The position numbers and the translations under genes were made by a program. Below, in pieces: positions 24,071 to 37,565 of a DNA stretch of 64,000 bases. Source of the stretch: Cichorium intybus (lineage: Eukaryota; Streptophyta; Magnoliopsida; Asterales; Asteraceae). Where the stretch lies: NCBI GenBank assembly GCA_023525715.1, contig CM042013.1, positions 69,474,494-69,538,493 of the forward strand, in the 5' to 3' direction. The notes beneath the pieces were generated by a model. It saw only the letters and a program-made list of their open reading frames with translations, did no database searches and had not been told where the DNA came from. Each line of letters opens with the position of its first letter. The stretch's first letter is position 1.

Positions 24071-24409
24071 TCAAAGTACAACGTGTAAATTATCCTTTTA
24101 TAGCAACATACTTCCATTGAACACTTAAACACATTAATACATACACAAACACATTAATATTATACAAAATTCGTCAACATTGGACGTTACAGTAACATCA
24201 ACATTACACTTACCTAATTCGTCAACATTACACTAACCTAATAAGACTACTACAATAATTCTTACGTACAAAAGTTGTCAACATTGGACCTTACCATAGA
24301 CACTTACATAAAACATAAAACATTACCCTAACTTACCCCTTTAACAACAAAAACAGCAACATCAACACAATGATTATTAAAAATACTAGCAACCCAATCA
24401 TAACCCTAA

Positions 24410-24723
24410 CAAGACACATCAGACTAGGGTTTCCTAAACCATACGTTTTTTTTCTTCTTTGGCTTCAATTCATTCAGCTTTTGCTTGTACCACGCATTAC
24501 TTTCTTCATCATATCATTCAAAGAACCCACAATCTTCTTTCTGATTGGGAAAGTACCGGCATCCAAAATATCTTCTAGCAGGATTCTTGTCACTCCAGGA
24601 TACCGATAATGGAGCTGAAAGGCCACAGTAACACCTCCTAAAGGGACCCTTCGTAGAGTTGCTGAAACCACTTTGGGATGATGAACCAGTTGAACCCATT
24701 AATGTGTTGAAGAAATCGCACAC
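24410..24723 (-). pseudogene. GRF-type zinc finger protein with a nonsense codon
   Basis: From the ATG at 24723 the frame has a short Ser-rich start (GSTGSSSQSGFSNS). A GRF zinc finger follows: CYCG, then NPARRYFGC and CGFFE, matching the CxCG...NPGR.F..C...CGFFEW pattern. The Trp expected after CGFFE is a TGA stop. Beyond it the same frame continues with YDEE and AWYKQKLNELKPKKKK, as in family members, so one base change truncated it. GRF-finger genes are commonly carried by plant MULEs, and this one lies antisense to the transposase within the element. Confidence 0.7.
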
Positions 24724-25014
24724 TCTAGAAGCCGATAACCTAGAATTTTGGGTGTAATGAGGGAAGAATACGAGATGCTTGTATTAAACCCTAATATATG
24801 CCAAGTAGGATCATCCACGTAGGTATATTGTATTATCAGAATCGCAAAACCCGTTCAGCCGGTCAATTGGTTAATTTTGAAACTCAATTAAAATGTTAGT
24901 GTCTTTTATGAAAAAAATTAAACAGATAATAACTAAATTGAAAAAAAAACTGAGTGTCAAAATCGAAATTTTTGGTAAAGTTAGTGTCTTTTATAGAATT
25001 TACCCTAATAATTA

Positions 25015-28000
25015 ATAACTTATGACAATTGACACGAGACATAAATCGTGATTGAAATTACAACCCCTCTCTACGCATGCTCGAGAGTCGAGACAGAACA
25101 ACACAATAAATTCTGAAGACAACTCCGATGTGAAATCGCAGTCAATGGATCCGAGGTTAGTCAAAGTCACAAACGATTCTACAAAACTATAATTAGGTCA
25201 TTGCAGACTCTACATCTGAGCAACCAGTTCCCAAATGCATGACCTGTTAACTGATAGGTTTGGGTAAATTCTTGCAACTGTTAGCCTTATTGTGCATTTG
25301 TTTTTCTAAATTCAACGATTTTGTGTTGCGTTAATTTGACGACGAAATAAACCCAATTGTTGTTTATACGGAGTTCTTAGGGTTTATAAAAAATACGACA
25401 TTGATATGTTAGATATAGACAAATGATCATCAATTACAGCTAATTTCTATACTCATGCCTTCAGGCTTATGCTCATAATCCGTCCTCAAGGTGGTACTTT
25501 CCTTTTACTTCTGCAACTAAATTTTTGTTGACTAAATTACAAAATCGTCCTTGTGGTTAATGGTTTCTTAATTATGGTCGAATAGTTTCATTTTTTCCTT
25601 TCCTATTTCCAAAATGAAGTTTGGTCATGTTTTTAGTCCCTGACGTCTAACCGATAAGTCCATCAAAATACTTTGGCAACTAACAATTTGTTGACTAAAT
25701 CACATAAATCGTCCCAGTGGTTTATCAGTTTTTACGTATATGGTCCAACAGTTACATTTTTTCGCCTTTTCTGTCCCTAAAACAACATTTTGTAACACAT
25801 GTAGTCTCTGGGTCGTCAAAGTAGATGCCCTAACTGTTAAATCCATAAAAATATAATATCCATAAAAAGTGTGAGATTATTGGACCATATCAGTAAAAAA
25901 ATGATAAAGCACAAAAGGATGGTTTTTGTAATTTAGTCTTCTTTGTTTCTTCGTTCTATAACTTTGATGTACTTGTGTGCCTATATATGTGTGTTTGCAT
26001 CTGTTTTCAAGGTCTGAATAATTAAGAATATCATCTTTGACAATTTCTTAAGGGTTAAATGCAAGAAATAGCGATGTACTTTTGTTTCTTTCAGTTACAA
26101 CGTTGTGCATTCAGTTTTTTTATTAAGGCATTTTACTTTGAAAGCTCTACCAATTATAACATTATACTTCCAAATTTTTTTTCTTATTAGGAAATTATAC
26201 TTTGATCAGTCTACCCAATTAGAGCAGTAAAAATTACACATGACTGATCAATTCTTTATACAATGGCAACAATTGCACCAAAGTGATTCCCGGGTTCATG
26301 ATGTGGGTTGTCTCATATAATTGCTTCAGTTTTTTGGTATATTTTTCATTTCTTACAAACAAGTTTCTTGTTTTTTGCCGCTACAACATGAACCTTTGAT
26401 GATGTAATTAAGATGATATTTATGTGTCAAAAGCATAATGAATATAGTTAAGGCCATTTAGGCCATGTTTGTTATGCACGGTAGGATTGGACTATCTTCA
26501 TTGTGTTTGGCATGTTGGGACCGATCCCACGGGGGAACTCATGTCAATGGGATAAATTGTGATTTTTTGGACCAACCAAAAAGGTGGGACAGATATTTGC
26601 TCTTGATCTTTTGTCTGTGTAAAAGACATTAACGCCCTCCTCATCCTCTTCTACTTTCATTTTATTAGAGAAGCTCCAATGTCGATTTCCTGTCGATCAT
26701 GTGATAGGAATGGCACTCCTCTGGTTGACTACTCGTTTGAAAAACGAAACAACTTTAACAAAATGTATGTCTGTTGTAATCAGATAGAATCAACAAGCAT
26801 AATGGACCTCATATGTTGTAACCAGAAACACAAACAATACGAAATTCGGGGCTTTTATAACTAAAGCGAGCAGCAACGAAATGGACAAACTTGTGGCCAT
26901 CACGATTGCGTTTCCTAGTTGTAGCTTAAAATTTCATCTTATTGATCAAGTAGTAGCAAAAAAACATTAAACCATGACTACAAATCTACAATAAGCAAAA
27001 CAATATGTATGTTATGTGTTGTAACCATTAGTAACAAGTACCAACCAATATCAACCAAACTTCACATCACATTTAAGCATTCTTAAATCATTCAGTAAGC
27101 CCTTTCCACATACACAAAATAAATATTTTCACACGATGCACGTTTCATTCTTCAGAAAAGCAACGAAATGTAGGTACCGCATGCATCTAGATATTGATAA
27201 AGATCTCATCCAAAGGCAATCTAAATTACCAAAAAAAAAAAAGAATTTACAATGCTCAAAATTACTATAAAGCAACTTAAGAAGCAAAAATGGAAAAGTG
27301 ACAAGAAATGGAACACGATACACTTATCAACATCTAAATAGCAAAATTTCGCTAAAATCGAAACCTATTTCCATGGTGTTTCAGAATAAAATATTAAACT
27401 ATGTTAACTGTTAAGCCATGTCATTTTAACCGTTTCCACTTCATACTTATAATGGCCACTAGATGTCATCTTAATTTGGCCATGTCAGCAGAAGAAATAA
27501 TGGCATTATGTGTACAACTGCTAGACGGTTATCCAATGCTATAATGGATTAATGGGTAGATTTTTCAAAATACAATGCCCTTTTAGGATATAAGTTGGAA
27601 GTACAATGCAATAAGAAGAAGAAATAGAAGTACAATGCTACAATAAAGAAAAACAGAAAGTACATTGCTATTTATTGTATATAGCTCATACTTAATAAAA
27701 TTGACAAAAAGACAATTACAATGATGTGATTCCATGACTTTTAATATCCCAATGCATCTTCTTCTGGAAAATTAGGATGTAACTGAGTTTCAGTAGCATT
27801 AGCTTACCTATCTTACCGAATGTATTCAACTTCAACTTAGACAACCATGTACTACTCTCTCTTTCTCAAGCATTTTTATGTGAAGGACAAGACCTTGAAG
27901 ATTCCCCCTTACCCTACGAATTAAGAAGTAAGAAAATTATAAAAGTTACATAAGTATACAGAGATATAATGCAAAATGCCATGAAAACAGATAGTTACGT

Positions 28001-28169
28001 TGAAGTATATATATTATGTTACATTTCCTATGCTCTTACTCAGCTATAAAATATTGTATAGTTGCTTTACATGATCCTTTTGAGTAAGGATGAGAGCTTT
28101 GCATGTAAATAGTTGAGAACATGAGACCAATCAAGATATGATACATTTTTAGATGTGTGCGCCTTTTAT
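25015..28169. repeat. Block B, part 2: TNL 3' flank
   Basis: It is collinear with 5485-9595 of block A. It includes dispersed TATAGCATTGTACTT-type pieces (26050-26240 and 27570-27690). No gene was found. The frame 26679-26864 is not open in block A. The TNL polyadenylation site should lie near the 28170 end but was not pinned down. Confidence 0.6.
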
Positions 28170-28279
28170 TCATGTGATGAGAGACAGATTTGGTGTCAAA
28201 GTGTATACCTCATGTGCGCTACCAATTGTGCCGGTATTTCTTTGAGAAAAAGCTCTAAACCAACAGTCTTCCTTTTGTG
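28170..28279 (-). CDS. TNL exon 6: C-terminal tail
   Basis: The acceptor TTTTCAG|CACAAAAGG leads into QKEDCWFRAFSQRNTGTIGS, then AHE, in phase with exon 5. Block A has the same exon, 71 bp to the same GT. Reading past that GT gives TPNLSLIT and a TGA (28172-28170). If the GT is used as a donor, another exon must exist downstream; I found no clear candidate. Confidence 0.6.
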
Positions 28280-31200
28280 CTGAAAACATATATAAAGTTA
28301 TGTGTCATTCATTATTCACACACATCCACTTTAACAGTGTAATTGTATTGGGTCTCCGACGTATTTATGTGATCCAAACACTCTAAAGACCTAATCAACT
28401 GATGTAACAAATCAACCCATTTAGACGGATCAATACTTAGGTCGACCCATTCAGAATAAACTCTTATTGTAGAGGTAAAACAATATCATAAAATAAGCGG
28501 GTGGATTTGGGTCAGATGATCCATGTATTTAAAAGGATTAGGGTATGATTCATATATTAAAATGAAATGGTTGTTATCCATCTATTTAAAGAAATTGGGG
28601 CGGGCATTGGTCAAGTCATTATACATAATACATGACAATAGATATTTAACAACAAAGACATTACCTTGATAGCTGGGGCCATTAACAAATTTACGATGAC
28701 AGGGATACAATATAATGGCAGATATAAAGAATCGTCTATGGCATAGGATGTATTCTCCTGTTGTTGTTTGGAAAGGAGAGAGATCTCCACCAATGATGTG
28801 ATTCCATGACTTGTAATAACCCAACACATCTTCTGCTTCTTCATCATCATACACAAGACTCACCCCACATTCCTTTGCAAGTTGATTATATTGCGATGTA
28901 ACAGTAATAGTAACATGGTCACCACCCTCCATCTCATTCATCCCAAACATCCAATGACTTAAAAGCATGTAACATTTTCGACCTTCACTAAATCTGTCCC
29001 AATAACGTTCGTATATCCACATGCGGTTCTTTGTTATATTAGTAATTGTGATCATTGGCCAAAGAGGGAAATGACCATGTGGAAATTTAAACAACCCATC
29101 GAGAGGTTTCAATGTTTCCAGAGAGCAGAAGTTGAATCCTCTAAGGTTGTATGGAGATGAAGGGATGGTAAATGATATTGATGGCCCCATGCTTCTATGC
29201 CTAAACCAACTCGGTATCTCCTCCGCCTCATACATTGTGCTGAATATTCCAAATTCATAATACATCTGACAAACACAACCACCTTAATTAATTACCGTAA
29301 TAACTATTTTATATGTATTTAAATAAAGACAGACGTTAACTAAACAAAACCTGGATTTTAGATTCTGAAGAATTAGTTCCCACACGCCTTTCATTAAGGA
29401 AGTTCAAACTAGTCCAGCCCAAGCTATGTAATAACTTCTCCTCTACATCTGCCATTGCTTGGATTTTGACCACTCCTTCAATTTCATACGACCGAGGTAC
29501 ACTTTCATGTGAGTATTCTATCAGGGTTGATGATAACTGGAGTGAGGACATTTCTGGATCAAATGAAACTTTTTTTACATAATACACATTATTAAAATTG
29601 ACCAACAACGCTTTTATTGTACGTGGAGGATACTCGACCAACTCCAATTTATTACAATTCACCATACTAAGTATCTCAAGCCTAGGAAGGTCTCTCACAC
29701 AAATGGGCATGGAATTGATAGGATTTCCATCTAAATATAATTCCTTTAACATGGATAGGCAACCGAAGTGCATGGGAAAGGATTCAGTGGACAGATTATT
29801 ATTTGCAAGTGACAACCTTACTAAAGACCTTGGTAAGGAAATTGCAAAGGACTTCACATCACTTGGTATAGCACCCACAAATGCGGAGGAAGAGGTTCTT
29901 GTGTTTATGTCAATGTTGTTAGCCTTGCACATTTCCCGTGAATCCACATCCCTATTCTCAATTCTTACTTCACCAAGACTACAACCATCAAGCAACATTG
30001 TTTTAACATTCTTTAACATGCCTATGTTTCTTGGAAGTTTTTCAAGCTTCTTGCAGTTGGTCAAATCGATGAGAACAAGTTCAACACATTGGCCAATTGA
30101 TTCACAAACATCAAGCAAACTAATGCAATTTCTGACTATTAACCTCTCAAGTATCGGGAGTTGGCCAAAGTCACCAAGACTACGAAGTTGTTTATAGAAA
30201 CTTAAATTAAGAATCCTCAGTGAACCAAACAGCCTTTTCTCTTTTAAGCATGATCCATCCAACTACAAAATTAGAAATAAGTTATAGTAGTATTAATTTC
30301 ATCAACTCACATCAATGAATAAAATATGAAGATTAGTTACCTTTTGCCTCTTTTCAAGTCGTCGTGGATTATTATAACAACCAACAAATGATTCAATATT
30401 GCTATATGAAAGGTCAAGAGCCACAAGACTCTTCATAGGTAATTCTGTAGGTATAGATTTCAAATGAAATCCATGCATACACAGGCCTCTTAATTCCTTT
30501 GGAAAGTTCTCATAAGACCCCTTCATATGCACATAATTAAGTTGTAGTAGCATCAAATTATCCATATTACTCAATGCATCTGTTTGCAGATCATATGATG
30601 AACCCAACTTTTCTTTCTCAAGCATGCACATGTCCAAGGCAAGGCCTAGAAGATTTCCTTTACCCTAAGAAGAAATGAAATACAAATAGAAAAAATTAGA
30701 CAATACAAAATACTTTAGACATGCACACAGTTAACAAATATGCATAGCCTCTTACCTTTTTGTGTTTCAACACTCTCAATGACTCCTTATTACACCATAT
30801 TCGACTTCGCTTCCATGGCTTGTCAAGTGATTCTTGGCGTACTTCGAATCTACCCATCTCTTGCACCAACTGATGCATCTTGAATATGTTATTCCGTCCT
30901 ATACTAAGAAGACATCTGTCCATGAGATTCGTCATTCCAGATCTGGTGTTTATACCGCATGCGTCTAATATTGTTTCACTAACATCTCTATCTATTCCAA
31001 CAAAAAAACAAGCAATATGCTTAAACAAGTCCCTGTCATTTTTGGATGGCAAAGAATTAAAGCTCATTCTTAAAACATTATTTACATAGAAACTTATTTC
31101 TTTCTTTAGTCCTTCTATGAACCCTTCCCAATACGCTACATCTCGGTTATGTAGAGACTTGCCCAAAACTTTCAGAGCCAATGGATGTCCTTGACAATAC

Positions 31201-32398
31201 TTCACAAGCTTATCTGACACCTCTTCATAACCTGCCTTGGGATTGTTGCACATGAATGCATGGGAACAAAAAAGTTGTCGTGATTCAGTCTCCTGTAAGC
31301 CTTCAAGGAATCGTTCTACATGTTTCAGTTTAACATTTGTTTTGAATAATGCGCAACTTTGTGTCAACCATCTATCCTTTGTTGTTATTATAACTTTGCT
31401 TCCAGGATGAAAACCTTTGCTTCCAAGTAATGCATCCAATTGGTCAATACTATTGATATCATCAAGAACTAGAAACACCCTTTTACGGACTAATGCATTC
31501 TCTATCTTTGAGGTGTATGTTGAAACATCATGAACTTGAATTGAACTTTTTTTTGAAATTTCATCCCATAGTTGTTTTTGTAAATCAAGCAACCCATTAA
31601 AATTCCCATCACATCTCCTACTTATATCTTCAATACAGCTGCATCTGTGGAATTCACGACAATGTAACCCATAGACATGTTTAGCTAAAGATGTCTTTCC
31701 GATCCCGCCGATACCTGAAATAGTGAGTATGTCTGTCCCATACATATGCGAGGATCTATCTTTCAACCATGAAGTGACAAAATTAACATGATAGTCCATC
31801 CCAATAAGTTGTTGAGCACTCGTTAAGGGTGCATGTAATCTATGATGGATGTCCTTCACAATTTCATCAATAAACTCCGTCTCTAGCCTGAAACTTGATT
31901 TAATAAGAACCAAAAAATACAATCCACAAAATTAACAAACCAAATTTGGAAGTTGAATTTATCCAAAGATCCAAATCAAATTATATCATAGCTATTAATT
32001 TTAATTAAGTTCTTCACATTAAACCATATTTGTGGTGCGTTTAAAAAAAGTGTCGATTATAGCTTATTGTTTACTACTCAAAGGTAAGAGAATTTATTTA
32101 TCATAAAACACACTATGTTTGAAGGTGGTATGGTATAATCGACTGTAGAGGCATAGCAAACAGTTCAAAAGTGATTTTCAATAGACCCATATAAAATAAA
32201 ATAAAAATTAATAGACCCATATAAAAAATAAATGGCTTAACTAAATAGACTAACTTACGATAAAACACTCAATGCATAACAAATGTGTAAAAATTATCAG
32301 AATGGTTAATCTATCTATATATGAAATGATTAATGAGATCACATAACTAAAAACATAGATTCAACTTTGGGCATCTATATGTATATGTATATATATGC

Positions 32399-32434
<36 letters not shown>

Positions 32435-35400
32435 CTATACTATACTATAAACCATATATAATTTACAAGCCACTATTGCACAATGTCTTAATTTTTAAGA
32501 CATGTACAAACCATTGATGCATCCATTTTTTGAGCGGCTGAAATTTTTGAAAGTTCTCCATATGCTGAAAAATTTTAAATTGATTTAGTAAATTTTGAAA
32601 TCCCACGGTTAAGAGAAAATTGAGCGGGCAAACGAATTATTTCAAAACTTAGAATCGGGGAATATCAACCAATTCGCCGACTTATTTAGATTCAAAAAAA
32701 TTTGAATAGCATTCTCTCTCTGTATTCTCTCCCCCATGAAACCTTAATTTCCCCCGTCTTCGCATCTTTCACCTCCAATGCTATAACAAACCCGTCTCTT
32801 CCACAATTGCTACAATAAATGCATCGCTATCTCACAAAATTTCCATCACCATCATACCAGAAGTGCTCGAGTGTTTGAAGGGGTGAGGGTTTTTTCTCCA
32901 TTGGCTTATCGGCTACCTCGCCACCGATCGTTTCCCTTAATTCGTCGCCATCGACAGCCACCGATCGTTGCCCTTAATTCGTCGCCATTGAAGGGGTGTT
33001 CTGGGTATTTTTTTTAAAATACTGTATGTATATGTGTATTTGTGAATATTACTATATATTTGTGTGTATTTGTTTCTATCTGTGTGTATTTAATTCGTCG
33101 CCATTGAAGGGGTGTTCTGGGTATTTTTTTAAAAATATTGTATGTATATGTGTATTTGTGAATATTACTATATATTTGTGTGTATTTGTTTCTATCTGTG
33201 TGTATTTAATTCGTCGCCATTGAAGGGGTGTTCTGCGTATTTTTTTTAAAATACTGTATGTATATGTGTATTTGTGAATATTACTATATATTTGTGTGTA
33301 TTTGTTTCTATCTGTGTGTATTTGTTTATGTTTGATTCTTTTCTTTGTGTATAAGAATCTCTAAGTGTGCATATATGTGTGTTTGTATGTATCTGTTGTT
33401 GAATCTCTGTGAGAAGCATTGACCACGGAAAATTAAAGGTTGTTGAACTTAAATTTCTGTATGTTTGTGTTTATTTATGCAGATTTCTTCTTTATCTTTA
33501 TCAAGGGTTCGGATTGGTCATTTTGCTCAATTGAATAAGGTAAAATGCTTAATCTGCAATTCTTATTTTGATTAATTCTATTTTTTTTCTGAAATTTTTA
33601 TGACCTGATTTTGGTTCTTGACTTTACAGCAAAGAACAAATTCAAGATTTTATAGATTGCATTTATAATATACGAGAGTATGATGTGCCTTTTGATTTGT
33701 ATACATGCCAATTTTAAACTTTTAAAGGTACCGGTTTAGGGTTCTCCGCTAGGTAATATATTGTTGTTTCAACCCCTCTACTATTGTAATTCTTGTTGTG
33801 CTTGTAACACTTTTGAGTGTTGGGATGACTTACTTTCAGTTGACTATGGAAGATCATCAATGGTGGTGGAGGTATGTTTCTTGTAGTCTTTTAATTTCAA
33901 GTTTTTGAGTTTGTATAATCATCGTATTGACCTCAAAAGTCAAATTAGTTTTCTATTTTCATTAGTGGTTAAATCTTGATTTTGGATTATTAGTTTATTA
34001 CACAAATTGATGACTTATTGGCTTGGTTTTGTGTTTCTGTATTGTGTGTACTACTATTCACAGTCAAACGTGAAGGGTTTCATGCATTGGGACCCGCTAT
34101 CATCATTTTGAGGGAACATATGAAGAACATTGAAAGGTAATACTACTTTTTTCAAAACCATGTATACCCCACAAAAGCATATGCTTTTTAAATGATAGAA
34201 CAACGCTTTTTTAGAAAAAATTAAATTGTCTTTATAGTTTTGGCATGTGGTAGGTATTGAGCAAAGAATAAGTCTTTGAGCATTCATATCTGGCTGCAGA
34301 AACCAAGGTATGTTTTATACTTCCTTAATTATAATCTTTTGATTATTTTTTAGCCTTAAAACATGCACTTTTTGATTTTTTATTTATCCTTGCATAACTG
34401 TGCTGGTTATTACAATCTTTGATGCAGCAGAGACTGTTAAACAGCAATTTTACCTAGCAGTTGATAATGTTTCTAGGTAAGGTGAATTCGTTTAAGCTAT
34501 ATTCCTTGCTTTCCAATAAGGGCAAAATGCAAGAAATAGCAATGTAGTTTCTAATTATTCCTTACCATAGGATTGTACTTTTAGATTATTTTTTATTAGA
34601 GCATTGTACTTTTTTTTGAACAACAAGGCGAAATATAACATTAAAAAACAAAGCTCCAGCAGGAAGCTGGAGCAAAATAGAGTACATCTGGACAGAAAAA
34701 CAAACAAAGCTAACAACCACAATTGACAACGTCCTTTGCTAACTAAGAACTGACAACTAACAAGTGCACTGTAGCAGCACCAAGCCTTTATAATTCAACA
34801 ATAAGACCTATAAGACTAAAGCAAATACACACTCAGAACAAGAATCAACTGCATCCATAAGTTTTGAGTGACCCAAGCCCCTAATACACCAGGGGAAATT
34901 TTGTCCAAAGTTTCCAATTTGCAGCGCCTTTAATACTGTTTGAACATCAGGGGAAATTTTCTTCCAGAAGCTCAAACGCAGCAGAGCACTAAGCCTCGCG
35001 TGAAACCAAGTTGAAATAAGAGACCCGCATCACCATCCAAAAAAGCTCAAGGAGGAGGTAAGCATCAAACTTCCTCTATAAAGCATCAACCGATAGATTT
35101 AGTAACTTCAGAATCGCTAAACTAAAGCTGGAGCAAAATAGAGTACATCTCGCCAGAATAATAGCAACTAAATGGATTGAATAATGGGCGTTTTCGTCAT
35201 AAACACCAAAAAGCTACCAGCAACTTCAGCAACTTCAAAAGGATTAGCCCAAACTCAAACATAGCAGCACCAGTAAGGCAATGAACTTTGAATTGGGTTG
35301 AAACCACCTTGAGAGCATTGTACTTTACAGAATTTACCAATTGCAATGGGTGCCATGTTGATTTGAGTTATGACGAGATGGCACAGGTTAACATGTTTTC

Positions 35401-37485
35401 ATGCAATGTCATTTTCCACGTAGGTGATATATGGCAAGCCACTTAAAACAGACCTAGACGAAAGACCCACTGCAGTTATACATGTTAAAGAAATACCAAC
35501 ATACTTTCATTTTCTTGTTTATGTTAACATCATACTTTCGCTTCATTATATTACACCATTGTTCTTTTATTTTTTTGTTCAAGCAATGTACTTTGAAAAA
35601 TTGTCCGGTTATAGGATTGTACTTTCTCTTTTTTTTCACATTAAGACATTAAAGAAAGTACGTAGGTATTTTTTTAATACTTGAAATATACATTGTTTTT
35701 TGTTAATGCAGAAAAAGGGTAAAATAAGGAAATTGCGTGAAGATGAGATTGAGTGTACTTTTAGATTTTTGTTAAAGGAATCTACTTTGAAAAATTGTCT
35801 GGTTATAGCATTGTGCTTTTTTTTTTTCTCATTAGGACAATAAAAAAGTGCGTTGCTATTTTTCTTTTAATTGTTTTTTTTAATGCAGAAAAAGGGTAAA
35901 AACATTTGCATTAAGGTGAGATTATTTGCCCGAGTTCTATACCAGAATATAAATGGAGAATTGAACTTAAACTCATCTAAAGTACAATTGACATCAATAA
36001 AGGCAATTTCCGTCCATTTTTTAGGTCACGATAAGTTTCTGATTTTCGGAAATTTAAATAATTTGAAAAGTTTGAAAATTTGAATAATTTAAAAAGTTTA
36101 AAATTTTGAAAAGTTTTAAAATTGAATAATTTGAAAAGTTTGAAATTTTGAATAATTTGTAAAGTTTGAAAATTTGAATAATTTTGAAAATTTGTAAAGT
36201 TTGAAAGTTTAAATAATTTAAAATTTTCGAAATTTGAAAATTTTTGAAAATTTGTAAAGTTTGAAAGTTTGAATAATTTAAAATATTCGAAATTTGAAAA
36301 TTTGAAAATTTTCAAAAATTTGAATAATTTGAAAATTATGAAAATTTTAATAATTTCGAAAAATTTGAAAATTTTGAAAATTTTCAAAATTTAAAAATTT
36401 TAAATAATATGAAAAGTTTGAAAATTTCGGAAATTTGGTAATTTTGAAAAGTTTGAAAATTTTAAAATAAAATAATATTAAAATTTTGAATAATTTGAAA
36501 AATGTGAAAATATTGAGTTATTTTGAAAATTTTGAATAATTTAAAATTTTCGAAATTTGAAAATTTGAAAATTTTCGAAATTTGAAAATTTGAAAATTTT
36601 CGAATTTTGAAAATTTTGAATAATTTAAAAAGTTTGAAAATCACCGGTTAGATGCCTACGTGAACTCCAGGTCAACTTCAAATTGCAAATAAGAAGGAAA
36701 ACCCTCAAGCGGCAAACCTTCCAAGCGGTAAATCGAATATATTCATATAATTTTATTCAAATTGTTTCTAATTTACAGTGGTTTTTATGATTGTAGGTGT
36801 CCATGTAGATCACTTGTAGATCACATCGATGTGTGCAGTATAACATTCTACTTCTATTATTGTTGTTATTATAAGATTGTACTTTTCTTAAATGCGAGTT
36901 CTGCCCAAACGAAATGTTTACTTTGGCAGATTATGGCAGTGTACTATAATTAAATGCGAGTTCTCCCAAAACAAAATGTTTACTTTGTCTATTTTTTTGG
37001 ATTATAGCATTACACTTCTATTATTGTTGTTATTATAGCATTGAACTTTCCTTAAATGCGAATTATGCCCAAACTAAGCATTTACTTAGTTTTTTTTTTC
37101 GGATTATAGCGTTGTACTTTTTGTTTTTACAAAATTTGTTAGATTTAAGAATTTTTACAGTTTTGGTTCGAAAAATTGTTTTGCTACTTGCCCCTTTGTT
37201 TACTTTGTCTTTTGTTCAGATTATAGCATTCTACTTCTATTTATTATTTCATTGCAAAATATCCCTATAGTTCCAAACCGATTTCTAAAAGTTTTTTCCA
37301 TTTTTGTTCCCACGCTCTCGGGTATTTACCGTCCCCAATATCGTTGGAAAGGTAATCAATCGCCCTAAAAGAAATTAATCACTCTCATATTCGTCAACTC
37401 CCCCTCCATCTGCAACCTAAAACCTAAAAAGTAATTGCCGAAACGAAACTATTTGCCGCTGCCGCATTGCGCGGGTACGCAGCTA

Positions 37486-37565
<80 letters not shown>

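Larger units (their letters stand above)
21522..25005 (+). mobile_element. MULE transposon, 3.5 kb, 9-bp TSD TAATAATTA
   Basis: The ends are GGGTAAATTC...GAATTTACCC, with about 150 bp of inverted similarity. This includes AGACACTAACTTTACC at the left, mirrored by GGTAAAGTTAGTGTCT at the right. TAATAATTA flanks both sides (21513-21521 and 25006-25014). Block A lacks it at the matching site. Inside are C-terminal pieces of a MuDR-type transposase on the plus strand and a GRF zinc-finger frame on the minus strand. The catalytic DDE region is missing, so it is a deletion derivative unable to move by itself. Confidence 0.92.
32434..37486 (+). mobile_element. Helitron in TNL intron 1 (5.05 kb)
   Basis: The left end TCTATACTATACTATAAA is a classic Helitron 5' end. 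The right end has a short GC hairpin (CCGC...GCGG at about 37462) followed by CTAG. Insertion is exactly between A (32433) and T (37487) in (TA)n, as Helitrons require. No Rep/helicase frame is present, so it is non-autonomous. Inside are gene-like GT-AG bounded pieces (33480-34490) that I cannot name, a truncated LINE and low-complexity DNA. It lies antisense to the TNL. Confidence 0.85.

Noticed and set aside
29598..30197. 199-codon plus-strand frame
   Set aside because: It is antisense to TNL exon 4, which has clear LRR structure, so it is a shadow.
35977..36644. Phe/Lys-rich frames FKLFKL
   Set aside because: They are produced by the low-complexity tract in the Helitron.
32434..37486. 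TNL inactivated by the Helitron
   Set aside because: The insertion lies inside an intron and leaves the donor (37610) and acceptor (31888) untouched, so the reading frame is not affected.
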